NCBI GenBank assembly: GCA_965368115.1
Contig: CBDULQ010000208.1
Span: 1 to 6,550, forward strand
DNA from: CBDULQ01 sp965368115
Lineage (GTDB): Bacteria; Pseudomonadota; Gammaproteobacteria; SZUA-229
DNA: 6,550 nucleotides
Direction: 5' to 3'
The notes under the pieces were generated by a model that was not told the origin of the DNA, made no database searches, and saw only the letters and a list, made by a program, of their open reading frames with translations. Made by a program: the position numbers and the translations under genes. This document shows positions 1 through 6,300 of this stretch, piece by piece (position 1 is the first letter of the stretch; each line of letters begins with the position of its first letter).

Positions 1-758
1 CTCATATTAAAGTCCTGACCTACAATATTCATAAAGGTTTCAGCGTCGGCAATCGTCGCTTCGTGTTGCATGAAATGAAGGAAGCGTTACGCGATGTCGA
101 CGCGGATATCGTTTTCCTGCAGGAGATTCAGGGCGAACACCGCAAACGTCAAACCCGGGTGGCCGACTGGCCGACCGACAGTCAGTTCGAGTTCCTTGCT
201 GACCAGGTGTGGAATCATCATGCTTACGGCAAGAATGCGATTTACAAATCAGGTCATCACGGCAATGCTATTCTAAGCAAATACCCTTTTGTCGCCTGGG
301 AGAATATCAACGTATCACCGATGCGCAGTGCCAGTCGTAGTCTGTTGCATGGCACCATCGACACCGATTCAGGTGTGCGCATCCACGTCATCTGCGTACA
401 CCTGGGCCTGTTCGATGCGGAGCGCGAAAAACAGTTATCGACTTTGACCCGGCGTATCCGCTCTCACGTGCCGGATGACGAACCATTGATCATCGCCGGC
501 GACTTCAACGACTGGAAAGGCCGCGCCGAAAAACATCTCAACGACGACCTGAACCTGTTCGAAGTGTTCAAGGAAACCACAGGACAACATGCGCGCAGTT
601 TTCCTGCCTGGATGCCGACCTTACCGATGGATCGAATCTACTGCCGCGGGCTGATGCCGGAAGAGTGCCATCGTCTGCACAACCACGCCTGGCGGCGCCT
701 GTCTGATCACACCCCGTTGCTGGCCTCGTTCAAGCTCTGCCCGAGTAAAGTCTGCTGA
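1..758 (+). CDS. ybhP: YbhP-like endonuclease/exonuclease/phosphatase (EEP) family protein, 5' truncated by window edge
   Basis: Partial gene. The frame is open from the left edge (first full codon at 3) to TGA at 756-758, giving 251 residues. A GTG at 63 is not the start, because the upstream codons read as a typical family N-terminus containing LTYNIHKGF. EEP-fold metal-dependent phosphoesterase signatures appear in order, counted from the first visible codon: Asn8 in YNIHKG; FLQE with the metal-binding Glu41; HHGNA at 85-89; VHLGL with His133; GDFNDW at 166-171; DRIY at 210-213; and the SDH triad at 234-236. All catalytic positions expected of the DNase I-like fold are present. By recall the sequence follows E. 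coli YbhP (about 253 residues) closely over its whole length, so about 8 residues are missing. The substrate is not settled for this family; a phosphodiester or phospholipid-related substrate is possible. It lies 38 bp upstream of tcdA on the same strand. Confidence 0.88.
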   Translation, partial: HIKVLTYNIHKGFSVGNRRFVLHEMKEALRDVDADIVFLQEIQGEHRKRQTRVADWPTDSQFEFLADQVWNHHAYGKNAIYKSGHHGNAILSKYPFVAWENINVSPMRSASRSLLHGTIDTDSGVRIHVICVHLGLFDAEREKQLSTLTRRIRSHVPDDEPLIIAGDFNDWKGRAEKHLNDDLNLFEVFKETTGQHARSFPAWMPTLPMDRIYCRGLMPEECHRLHNHAWRRLSDHTPLLASFKLCPSKVC

Positions 759-761
759 GCG

Positions 762-790
762 TTGACAGATCCCCATCGTCTCACCACAAT
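762..790 (+). promoter_or_regulatory. Candidate sigma-70 promoter of tcdA, predicted leaderless start
   Basis: A perfect -35 hexamer TTGACA at 762-767 is followed by exactly 17 bp and CACAAT at 785-790, which matches 4 of 6 positions of TATAAT. Initiation about 7 bp after the -10 would fall at or within a base of 797, the A of the tcdA ATG. No purine-rich Shine-Dalgarno is seen in the 38 bp before that ATG, which fits a leaderless or near-leaderless transcript. This rests on sequence matches only; a read-through transcript from the upstream gene is also possible. Confidence 0.4.
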
Positions 791-796
791 CCCAGC

Positions 797-1579
797 ATGA
801 ATGATTTCGAACAACGGTTTGGCGGCATCCGCCGACTGTATGGTGTAGCGCCTGCCCATGCGATCGCCAGCAGTCACGTGTGTGTCATAGGTATCGGTGG
901 TGTCGGCTCCTGGGCGGTGGAAGCACTGGCGAGATCCGGTGTCGGGAAGATCACCCTGATCGATCATGACGATATCGCGGTCAGCAATACCAATCGGCAA
1001 ATTCACACCCTGAGCTACACTCTGGAACAGTCTAAGGTTGAGGTGATGGCGGAACGTATCAAGCAGATCAATCCGGACTGCCAGATCAACGCGATCGACG
1101 ACTTCATCACCGATGCCAACCTGGAAAAACACCTGCAGGGGAATTACGACGTCGTCATCGACGCTATCGACAGCATCAAGTTCAAGGCCGCCATCATTTA
1201 TTACTGCAAGCGGAATAAAATACCCATTATCACTACCGGAGGCGCCGGCGGCCTGACCGATCCAACCCGAATCCAAATCATCGACCTCAGCCGCACCTGG
1301 AACGACCCGCTGGCTGCCAAGGTGCGCGCCACCTTGCGTAACCGCTACGGTTTCAGCAAAAACACCAAACGCAGCTTCGGCGTGCCCTGTGTATTCTCCG
1401 GCGAACAACAACGTTACCCAAGGGAAGACGGCAGCGTGGGCCATCAGAAACCGGGCGTCAAAGGCGCCAGCCTGGACTGCAATTTCGGTTTCGGCTCCGC
1501 CACCTTCGTCACCGCCGGCTTTGGTTTCGCTGCAGTCAGCTGGGCGATTGACAAATGTGTGACTCTAAACAAAATATAA
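797..1579 (+). CDS. tcdA: tRNA threonylcarbamoyladenosine dehydratase TcdA (CsdL)
   Basis: A complete 260-residue E1-like (ThiF/MoeB/UBA superfamily) enzyme. The family uses ATP to activate and dehydrate t6A at position 37 of ANN-decoding tRNAs in the cytoplasm, giving cyclic t6A (ct6A), which improves decoding. Visible marks are the N-terminal RFGGIRRLYG block (7-16); the nucleotide-binding loop GIGGVGSW (32-39); the acidic end of beta-2 at LIDHDD (54-59); SNTNRQIH (63-70); the conserved core VIDAIDS (120-126); TTGGAGG (146-152) with DPT following; DPLAAK (170-175); and a late conserved Cys228 in DCNFGFG. E. coli TcdA is about 268 residues, so this one is full length. The ATG at 797 is chosen because the protein aligns from there with the known N-terminus. 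In E. coli the enzyme works with the CsdA-CsdE sulfur-relay pair; neither gene is in this window. The last residues (KCVTLNKI) are not conserved. Confidence 0.96.
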   Translation: MNDFEQRFGGIRRLYGVAPAHAIASSHVCVIGIGGVGSWAVEALARSGVGKITLIDHDDIAVSNTNRQIHTLSYTLEQSKVEVMAERIKQINPDCQINAIDDFITDANLEKHLQGNYDVVIDAIDSIKFKAAIIYYCKRNKIPIITTGGAGGLTDPTRIQIIDLSRTWNDPLAAKVRATLRNRYGFSKNTKRSFGVPCVFSGEQQRYPREDGSVGHQKPGVKGASLDCNFGFGSATFVTAGFGFAAVSWAIDKCVTLNKI

Positions 1580-1786
1580 ATAATCTATACCAGGCATATA
1601 GGCATATGATGGCATTAATAGCTAAATAACTTATGACCTTTCTGTAATTTCATTTTTGTCGCTACTAGATAATCCAGACAATCAGAAACTGAGGATATAA
1701 AAGACATAACATTCCAGTAAAAAGGCGCGCTCTAAGGGAAACCGTTGCAACAGAAAACGTCGCAGATAATACCGTTTAAGCCCCTC
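1580..1786. other. AT-rich non-coding spacer with short GGCATAT repeat
   Basis: No plausible gene on either strand. It separates the convergent ends of tcdA (stop 1577-1579) and the small membrane-protein gene (stop 1789-1787). I looked for an intrinsic terminator for each gene and saw no GC-rich hairpin followed by a T-run in either direction. The one visible structure is a short direct repeat at 1593-1618 (listed separately). The AT-rich composition starts here and continues through the next gene. Confidence 0.6.
1593..1618. repeat. Short tandem repeat GGCATATA / GGCATATG / GGCATTAA
   Basis: Two back-to-back 8-mers beginning GGCATAT (1593-1600 and 1601-1608) are followed after 2 bp by a third, partial copy, GGCATTAA (1611-1618). 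It lies 14 bp after the tcdA stop. No function is evident. It could be chance in AT-rich DNA, slippage, or a small protein-binding site. Confidence 0.45.
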
Positions 1787-2188
1787 TTACTCGTATAATC
1801 TGCGTAATCGAATATATACCACTAGAGAATAAATAACCCAGAAAAACAGAACCCACCCGGCCACAATCTTCATTCCAGACAATAACAACACATTGGCTAT
1901 GACACCCAATGCCACGGTAACCAGCATCATTCTTTTTAACTCTTTCAAGAAAACTTTATTTTCATAGAAAAGGTGCCTCAAGCAATCATCTCTAATTTCC
2001 CTGTGTTTAATGAAAAACCTAATTTCATCTACAAAATATATAATCCCTATAAACCCAAGGAAAAATGGGACAGCGAAAGCATGGCCTATCAATCCTATAC
2101 CCAGACATAGCATATTCAAGGAAGGTACTATTCTTCTAATTTGAATACTGCACCATAGCCTGCTTTTATAGTTTTTAAGGGGATACAT
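1787..2188 (-). CDS. Hypothetical small membrane protein, unrecognised
   Basis: I do not recognise this protein. Starting at ATG 2188 it is 133 residues. A TTG directly before it is possible but less likely. A GGA 8 nt upstream of the ATG can serve as a weak ribosome site. The N-terminus is basic (KNYKSRLW, then QIRR). Two hydrophobic segments then run back to back at about residues 24-53, a charged loop follows at about 54-86 (KHREIRDD, KELKR), and two more segments sit at about 88-105 and 108-126. The C-terminus is basic (RLRRLYE). This suggests an inner-membrane protein with three or four helices and no catalytic motif. The DNA is much more AT-rich than the neighbours: 16 G/C in the 60 bases at 1981-2040, against 36 of 60 at 1261-1320 in tcdA. 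The gene begins 31 bp after the TetR stop on the same strand, so read-through from the repressor gene is possible. Recent acquisition is an inference from composition. Confidence 0.6.
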   Translation of the reverse strand: MYPLKNYKSRLWCSIQIRRIVPSLNMLCLGIGLIGHAFAVPFFLGFIGIIYFVDEIRFFIKHREIRDDCLRHLFYENKVFLKELKRMMLVTVALGVIANVLLLSGMKIVAGWVLFFWVIYSLVVYIRLRRLYE

Positions 2189-2219
2189 CAATAAAATCCA
2201 TTTCCAAAAAACGTCATCT

Positions 2220-2771
2220 TTATTCAGCCAATAAGTAAACCATACGCTTGAAATCCCGCATCACTATTTTCAGGTCGTCTTCGAACTGGGCGTGCACAAT
2301 CACCCCATCCACCAACAACGCCAGGCTATGAGCATCGCGCATACGATTGCGGGATGCTGGCAACAACCGGGCGATACGTTCCACCATTTGCTGTTTATGC
2401 CGACGGGTAATTTCCAGCACTTCAGGCAGTTCTTCCGCAAGCTCCGTAACACTGTTCAGAAAAGCGCAGCCCCGGAAATCGTCCGCAGACAGCCATTCCT
2501 GCAAACTGACGGCCAGGGCATCCAGGTCATCGCCATGGCGCTGTAGCGCGGTGTCGAACCAGTCCATCCAGCGCTGGTGACGAAATTCCAGAAACGCCAG
2601 TATCAGCTCGTGTTTACTGGGAAAGTGTCGGTAAAAGGTCACCTTGGTCACCGAAGATTCAGCGATCACCCGGTCGATACCGGTGGCACGAATACCATGG
2701 CGATAAAACAGATCATGAGCCGTCAGCAGTATCCGCTCGCGGGCCGATGGAGATGCAGTGTTTTTTGTCAT
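2220..2771 (-). CDS. TetR/AcrR-family transcriptional repressor
   Basis: A complete 183-residue TetR-family regulator. The N-terminal DNA-binding domain covers about residues 8-55: helix 1 is RERILLTAHDLFYRHG (11-26), then IRATGIDRVIAESS, and the recognition helix is VTKVTFYRHF (41-50) followed by the usual PSKHEL. The C-terminal ligand-binding and dimerisation half contains FRGCAFLNS (99-107), a block seen in one large TetR subgroup. Cys102 within it is the only cysteine in the protein. It is transcribed divergently from a DUF1348 gene across an 87-bp gap holding two copies of a perfect palindrome, so autoregulation plus control of the neighbour is the natural reading. The start is ATG 2771. 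AGAGGT sits immediately before it, too close to be an ideal Shine-Dalgarno, and there is no good downstream alternative start. The ligand cannot be read from the sequence. Confidence 0.92.
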   Translation of the reverse strand: MTKNTASPSARERILLTAHDLFYRHGIRATGIDRVIAESSVTKVTFYRHFPSKHELILAFLEFRHQRWMDWFDTALQRHGDDLDALAVSLQEWLSADDFRGCAFLNSVTELAEELPEVLEITRRHKQQMVERIARLLPASRNRMRDAHSLALLVDGVIVHAQFEDDLKIVMRDFKRMVYLLAE

Positions 2772-2777
2772 ACCTCT

Positions 2778-2783
2778 ATTGTA
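2778..2783 (-). promoter_or_regulatory. Candidate -10 element for the TetR gene
   Basis: On the minus strand this reads TACAAT, 5 of 6 matches to TATAAT. The -35 17 bp upstream (minus-strand TACCCA, 2806-2801) is poor. Initiation would fall at about 2771-2772, essentially at the ATG. The left operator palindrome (2781-2798) overlaps this element, so a bound repressor would block it. The call rests on one hexamer. Confidence 0.3.
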
Positions 2784-2798
2784 GACAGATCTGTCTAC
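2781..2798. promoter_or_regulatory. Operator O1: 18-bp perfect palindrome, TetR-regulator binding site
   Basis: GTAGACAGATCTGTCTAC is a perfect inverted repeat with no spacer, the typical size and symmetry of a TetR-family operator. The same 18 bp recur exactly at 2818-2835, in the gap between the TetR gene and its divergent neighbour. O1 starts 10 bp before the TetR ATG and overlaps its candidate -10. Binding by the adjacent regulator is inferred from position and symmetry. Confidence 0.85.
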
Positions 2799-2810
2799 TT
2801 TGGGTAGACT
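2782..2810 (+). promoter_or_regulatory. Candidate promoter for the DUF1348 gene
   Basis: TAGACA (2782-2787, 5 of 6 to TTGACA) and TAGACT (2805-2810, 4 of 6 to TATAAT) are 17 bp apart and would start transcription near 2817, inside operator O2. The -35 lies inside O1. Both operators would therefore occlude it. The matches arise partly from the repeated operator half-site TAGAC, so this is a weak call. Confidence 0.28.
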
Positions 2811-2815
2811 TCCGC

Positions 2816-2837
2816 ATGTAGACAGATCTGTCTACAT
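2816..2837. promoter_or_regulatory. Operator O2: 22-bp perfect palindrome, second TetR-regulator site
   Basis: The 18-bp core at 2818-2835 is identical to O1. Here the symmetry extends 2 more bp on each side (AT...AT), giving 22 bp of perfect dyad. Its centre is 37 bp from the O1 centre, about 3.5 helical turns, so the two dimers would sit on roughly opposite faces. A lone GTAGAC half-site lies between them at 2804-2809. O2 ends 21 bp before the DUF1348 ATG, so it would block the promoter or early leader of that gene. Confidence 0.85.
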
Positions 2838-2841
2838 AACC

Positions 2842-2850
2842 AAGAAGAGG
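2842..2850 (+). promoter_or_regulatory. Ribosome binding site of the DUF1348 gene
   Basis: AAGAAGAGG is purine-rich, and its last G is 8 nt before the ATG at 2859. This supports 2859 as the start and contrasts with the absent or badly spaced sites before tcdA and the TetR gene. Confidence 0.7.
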
Positions 2851-2858
2851 TCAGTATC

Positions 2859-3326
2859 ATGGAAACCAAACCACCCTTGCCGCCGTTTACCGAGGCCACA
2901 GCCATCGAGAAAGTCCGTATGGCCGAAGACGCCTGGAACACCCGAGATCCGGACCGCGTTGCGCTGGTGTATACAGAAGACACCCTGTGGCGGAATCGCG
3001 CGGAATTCCCCTGTGGTCGGGAACAGGTACGGGAATTGTTGCAGCGCAAATGGGCCAGAGAACTGGACTATCGATTAATCAAAGAGCTGTGGGCGTTCAG
3101 AGACAATCGTATCGCCGTACGTTTTGCCTATGAATGGCACGACGATTCCGGTCACTGGTACCGTTCTTATGGCAATGAAAACTGGGAATTCAATGAACAG
3201 GGCTTCATGATGCGCCGGTTTGCCAGCATCAATGATCTGCCCATCGCGGAGACCGAACGTAAATTTCACTGGCCGCTGGGACGACGCCCCGATGAACATC
3301 CCGGATTGAGCGAACTGGACCTCTGA
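2859..3326 (+). CDS. DUF1348 / NTF2-like (SnoaL-fold) family protein
   Basis: A complete 155-residue protein that I recognise as the DUF1348 family of NTF2-like alpha+beta-barrel proteins. It is small and cytoplasmic, with no signal peptide or membrane segment. Conserved blocks read in order: PPFT (8-11); KVRMAEDAWNTRDPDRVALVY (18-38), the helix and opening of the NTF2-like cone; WRNRAEF (44-50); GREQVRELLQRKW (53-65); ELDYRLIKELWAF (68-80); NRIAVRFAYEWHDD (83-96); SYGNENWEF (103-111); SINDLPI (123-129); and RKFHWP (134-139), then a short RPDEHPGL tail. Length is normal for the family. No enzyme activity is established for DUF1348 to my knowledge; the fold often makes a small-molecule pocket. 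The divergent TetR gene and duplicated operator suggest expression is induced by the TetR ligand, perhaps a reactive or toxic small compound, which is inference. The start is fixed by a good Shine-Dalgarno. Confidence 0.92.
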   Translation: METKPPLPPFTEATAIEKVRMAEDAWNTRDPDRVALVYTEDTLWRNRAEFPCGREQVRELLQRKWARELDYRLIKELWAFRDNRIAVRFAYEWHDDSGHWYRSYGNENWEFNEQGFMMRRFASINDLPIAETERKFHWPLGRRPDEHPGLSELDL

Positions 3327-3353
3327 AGCGAGATAAAATGTGGAATGTGTGCC
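3327..3353. other. 27-bp convergent intergenic gap without visible terminator
   Basis: The DUF1348 stop (3324-3326) and the stop of the giant barrel gene (3356-3354, minus strand) face each other. The gap is AT-leaning and holds no inverted repeat that could form a GC-rich hairpin. Termination may be Rho-dependent or may occur inside the opposing gene, which would give overlapping 3' ends. Confidence 0.5.
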
Positions 3354-6300
3354 TTATATCTTACCGATCAGGTTAATGAAGAAGCCCTGGCTGTCATAAT
3401 CCAGATCGGTGAGGTCGTCGGAGAAGTCGGTAAAGTTATAGCCTACGCCAAACTTGAGATTCTTGCCGACGTGACGATAGATGCCCAGCAGCGCACCACT
3501 GCGACTATCCTGTGCATCGGGTAGATCAAGTAAACGCCCTTCGATCAATGCATCCCAGCGATTCACGAAGTGCCAGTCGACGCGCAGCACGTAGAGACTC
3601 GCCCGGCTGTCAAAGAACTCGGGGTTTTCCCGTTCCTGACTGACCTGACCCAGGCGGTAGGCATATTTACCACCCAGACTCCAGCGCTGAGTCAGGTCAT
3701 AAATGGTGTCGATGGATACGATGTGACTCTTCTGAATAAATTCGACCGCTGTGTTCTGCACGGTCACCTGGTCGGTGGTTGGTACGTTGTAGAAATAAGT
3801 GTACTTGAACAAGGTATTCCAGCGATCGTTCAACACCGGACGGTAACCATAACCCATCACCGCCTCGACGAAATTACCGTCGTAGAATTCGCCCAACGAA
3901 CTCTCGCTTTCCGACCAGTTCAACTTGCCGACAAAACGCCAGTCCGCACTGACCTGATACTTGAGACTGTTTTTCCATAACCAGGTGATTCTCTCGTTGG
4001 TGTTTACCTGGTTGCTTATTGCATCGTAGGTTTCAGTATCATCGGTACGATACTCGAGGGCACTGGCATACTTGCTGTCACCATGGGTATACCCCATATT
4101 AAGACCCAGAGCGAGTCGATCGGTCTCGGCACCGGTGGTGTTATCTTCCAGGGTACCGGTTTCCAGAGTCGCACCGTAACTCCAGCGATCACTCGGTGCC
4201 AGGTCGACACCCATGGCATGGGTTAGTCCGGTCGGCACATCACCATGGGTATATTTTTCTTCAGCATACACACTGGTGGTATCACTGAATCGTGAACGGA
4301 CACCGGTCGCCATATTACCCTGGCGTGAACGAATACCATTATCGGCACGTTCGTTATCCAGCGTATAACTGGCATACACATTGGTGCGATCGGTCACAAG
4401 GTATTCGGTACCCAGTTTGGCACCGACTCCGCGATTTCCACCGGACAGCTCGCCGTCCATACTGAGACGATCGGTGGCCCGATAACTACCACCCAGTCCG
4501 AGTCGATTATTATCGTCGCGATTTCCGGTGGTATTGGCGGTTAACTGGGTGAAACCGTAGGCTTTCCAGTCTTCACGTGAATCGTAAGCCACTTCGAAAG
4601 CGATATCGGTGCGATCACCCTGGCTCTGGGTGGCTGGTACATTAACAGAATTATCTTCGCGGGTATCGACGCGCATACCGCTGCTCAAGCGCCAGTTTTC
4701 ATTGAGTCGGTAACCTGCATCCGCTTCCAAGGAACCGGTTTCCAGTGCCTGGTCCTGGTCTTTCTTATCCAGCTTAACATTGACATCGATGCGTTCGGTC
4801 ACCGGCATATTCAGGGTGCCGCCAAACTGACTGATATCAGTGGCGGTATACTGACCCGGCGATGAGAAACCGGCTTCGCGTTCCTGCACGTAGAAAGTGG
4901 TGTTGCCGCGCAGCCCGGGCACAATATCTTCGAGTCGCGAACCGACTTCAGCCCGATAGGCATCGGCATCGACATCCGAGCCCAGGTCAGGGCTGATGTC
5001 GGTAAAGTTAAAACCACCATTACTGGAACTCAGGGTATCCACGCCCTGCCCCTGACTGCTGGCGATCTCCAGTTTCAACCAGGTACCCGCATTCTTGCGC
5101 AGCGTGAGGTCGACGCCGTTCAGCTTGTTTTCGTTGCCGATTTCTTCCTGCTTACTGGAGGTTATACCCAGTTTCACATTGTCGTTGAGCCAGTAATGCA
5201 TACGACCACCGAACGCGACATCGTTCAGGTCTTCGAAGCCCGGTGTATATTCGTAGCGGACAACCAGGTAAACCGGGTTGCCGCTGATAGAGCCGTTATC
5301 GACCAGCAGGTTATCGTCAGCGATGGAAGACAGGGGCTCGCTCAACAGAATCCGCCCCTGAATGTAATCGATGTCGTAGTCGATGGCCGAGGTCAGATTC
5401 TTAACGCCGATCACCATACCGGAATCCCGGTCACGCACTTCGATGCGGACACGATCTGAACCGGTCAGAATATCCTGATGGCGCAGGAAGTACAGCGAAC
5501 CACCGGTACCGCGAAACTCATCACGACCGGCAACCGTGCCTGGCTCGGCTGCGAAACCGTCGATCAGTAAACGTTTTTCGCCGAAGCTGGTGACGGCATC
5601 GGTTTCGTAGTGAGCATTCATACCGTATAAACCACGGTCGATGTGGGCCAGCTCGGTATCGGTATAATCGATATCGAAATTACCCCAGAGCACAAAATCG
5701 TCGTACTTGCTTAACTTGGCGTAAAACTTACCCAGCGTCGGCGCATGCTCTTCCAGGGTGCTGTCATCACCAAAGGTGGGATAGTGGTAATCCGGGTCCA
5801 TACGACGGAACAGGGCATCCGGCGTTTTCTCGAGAAAATTACTGAACAGCTCATCGATCGGTCCTTCCCGGGTATCCGCACTCGAGGTCAATTCCCAGCC
5901 GTCACCGAACTGGCCATTGACATAATAGGCCAGGCGACCATCGATAAAGGTATCGTTGTCGTAATGTGTCAGATCACCGGTGACCAACTCGGCAGGACCA
6001 TCGGTATTATCTTTGGCGATGGTGATGTCGGCCACACCCACATAGAACCAGTCACTCTTTTCCAGTTCCAGATCACGCAGGTAGAGTTCGCCATTGCCTT
6101 CCTGATCCAGCACTGCAACTTCGATGGTATGAAAACCGATCGGGAAAATCTGTTCATTGACGAACTCGCCTTCGTCATTGACCGGTATCGGTCGACCGGC
6201 CAGCCATACACTATGATCCTGCGGAATATATTTGCCGGTCACAAACACAGTACCGCCTTTGAGTGGAATATTCTGGGTGACAAGATGGTTTTCCCCGTAA

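Noticed and set aside
63..65. GTG as the start of the YbhP-like protein
   Set aside because: Upstream in-frame codons encode the conserved first strand YNIHKG, which the fold needs, so the gene begins left of the window.
707..1444. Long minus-strand open frame (245 codons) opposite tcdA
   Set aside because: It is antisense to a fully conserved TcdA, its translation shows no recognisable domain, and it is explained by codon bias in the real gene.
1724..1755. GC-rich GGCGCGC beside an A-run and the nearby GTTGCAAC palindrome as a terminator of the small membrane-protein gene
   Set aside because: On the minus strand a T-run follows GCGCGCC, but no complementary arm of useful length precedes it, and the 8-bp palindrome has no loop or T-run.
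2189..2191. TTG as the start of the small membrane protein
   Set aside because: An ATG follows at once and has the better spacing to the GGA upstream. The difference is one residue.
2292..2807. Several plus-strand open frames opposite the TetR gene
   Set aside because: They lie over a clearly coding TetR gene, one runs through the operators, and none has a plausible protein or ribosome site.
2795..3299. Minus-strand open frames opposite DUF1348
   Set aside because: The plus strand carries a conserved DUF1348 with a good ribosome site. The antisense translations are low-complexity Ser/Arg-rich or featureless.
3570..3980. Plus-strand 136-codon open frame inside the barrel gene
   Set aside because: It is a shadow of the continuous 1,064-residue minus-strand reading, with no independent coding signal. 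The same holds for the one at 5196-5459.
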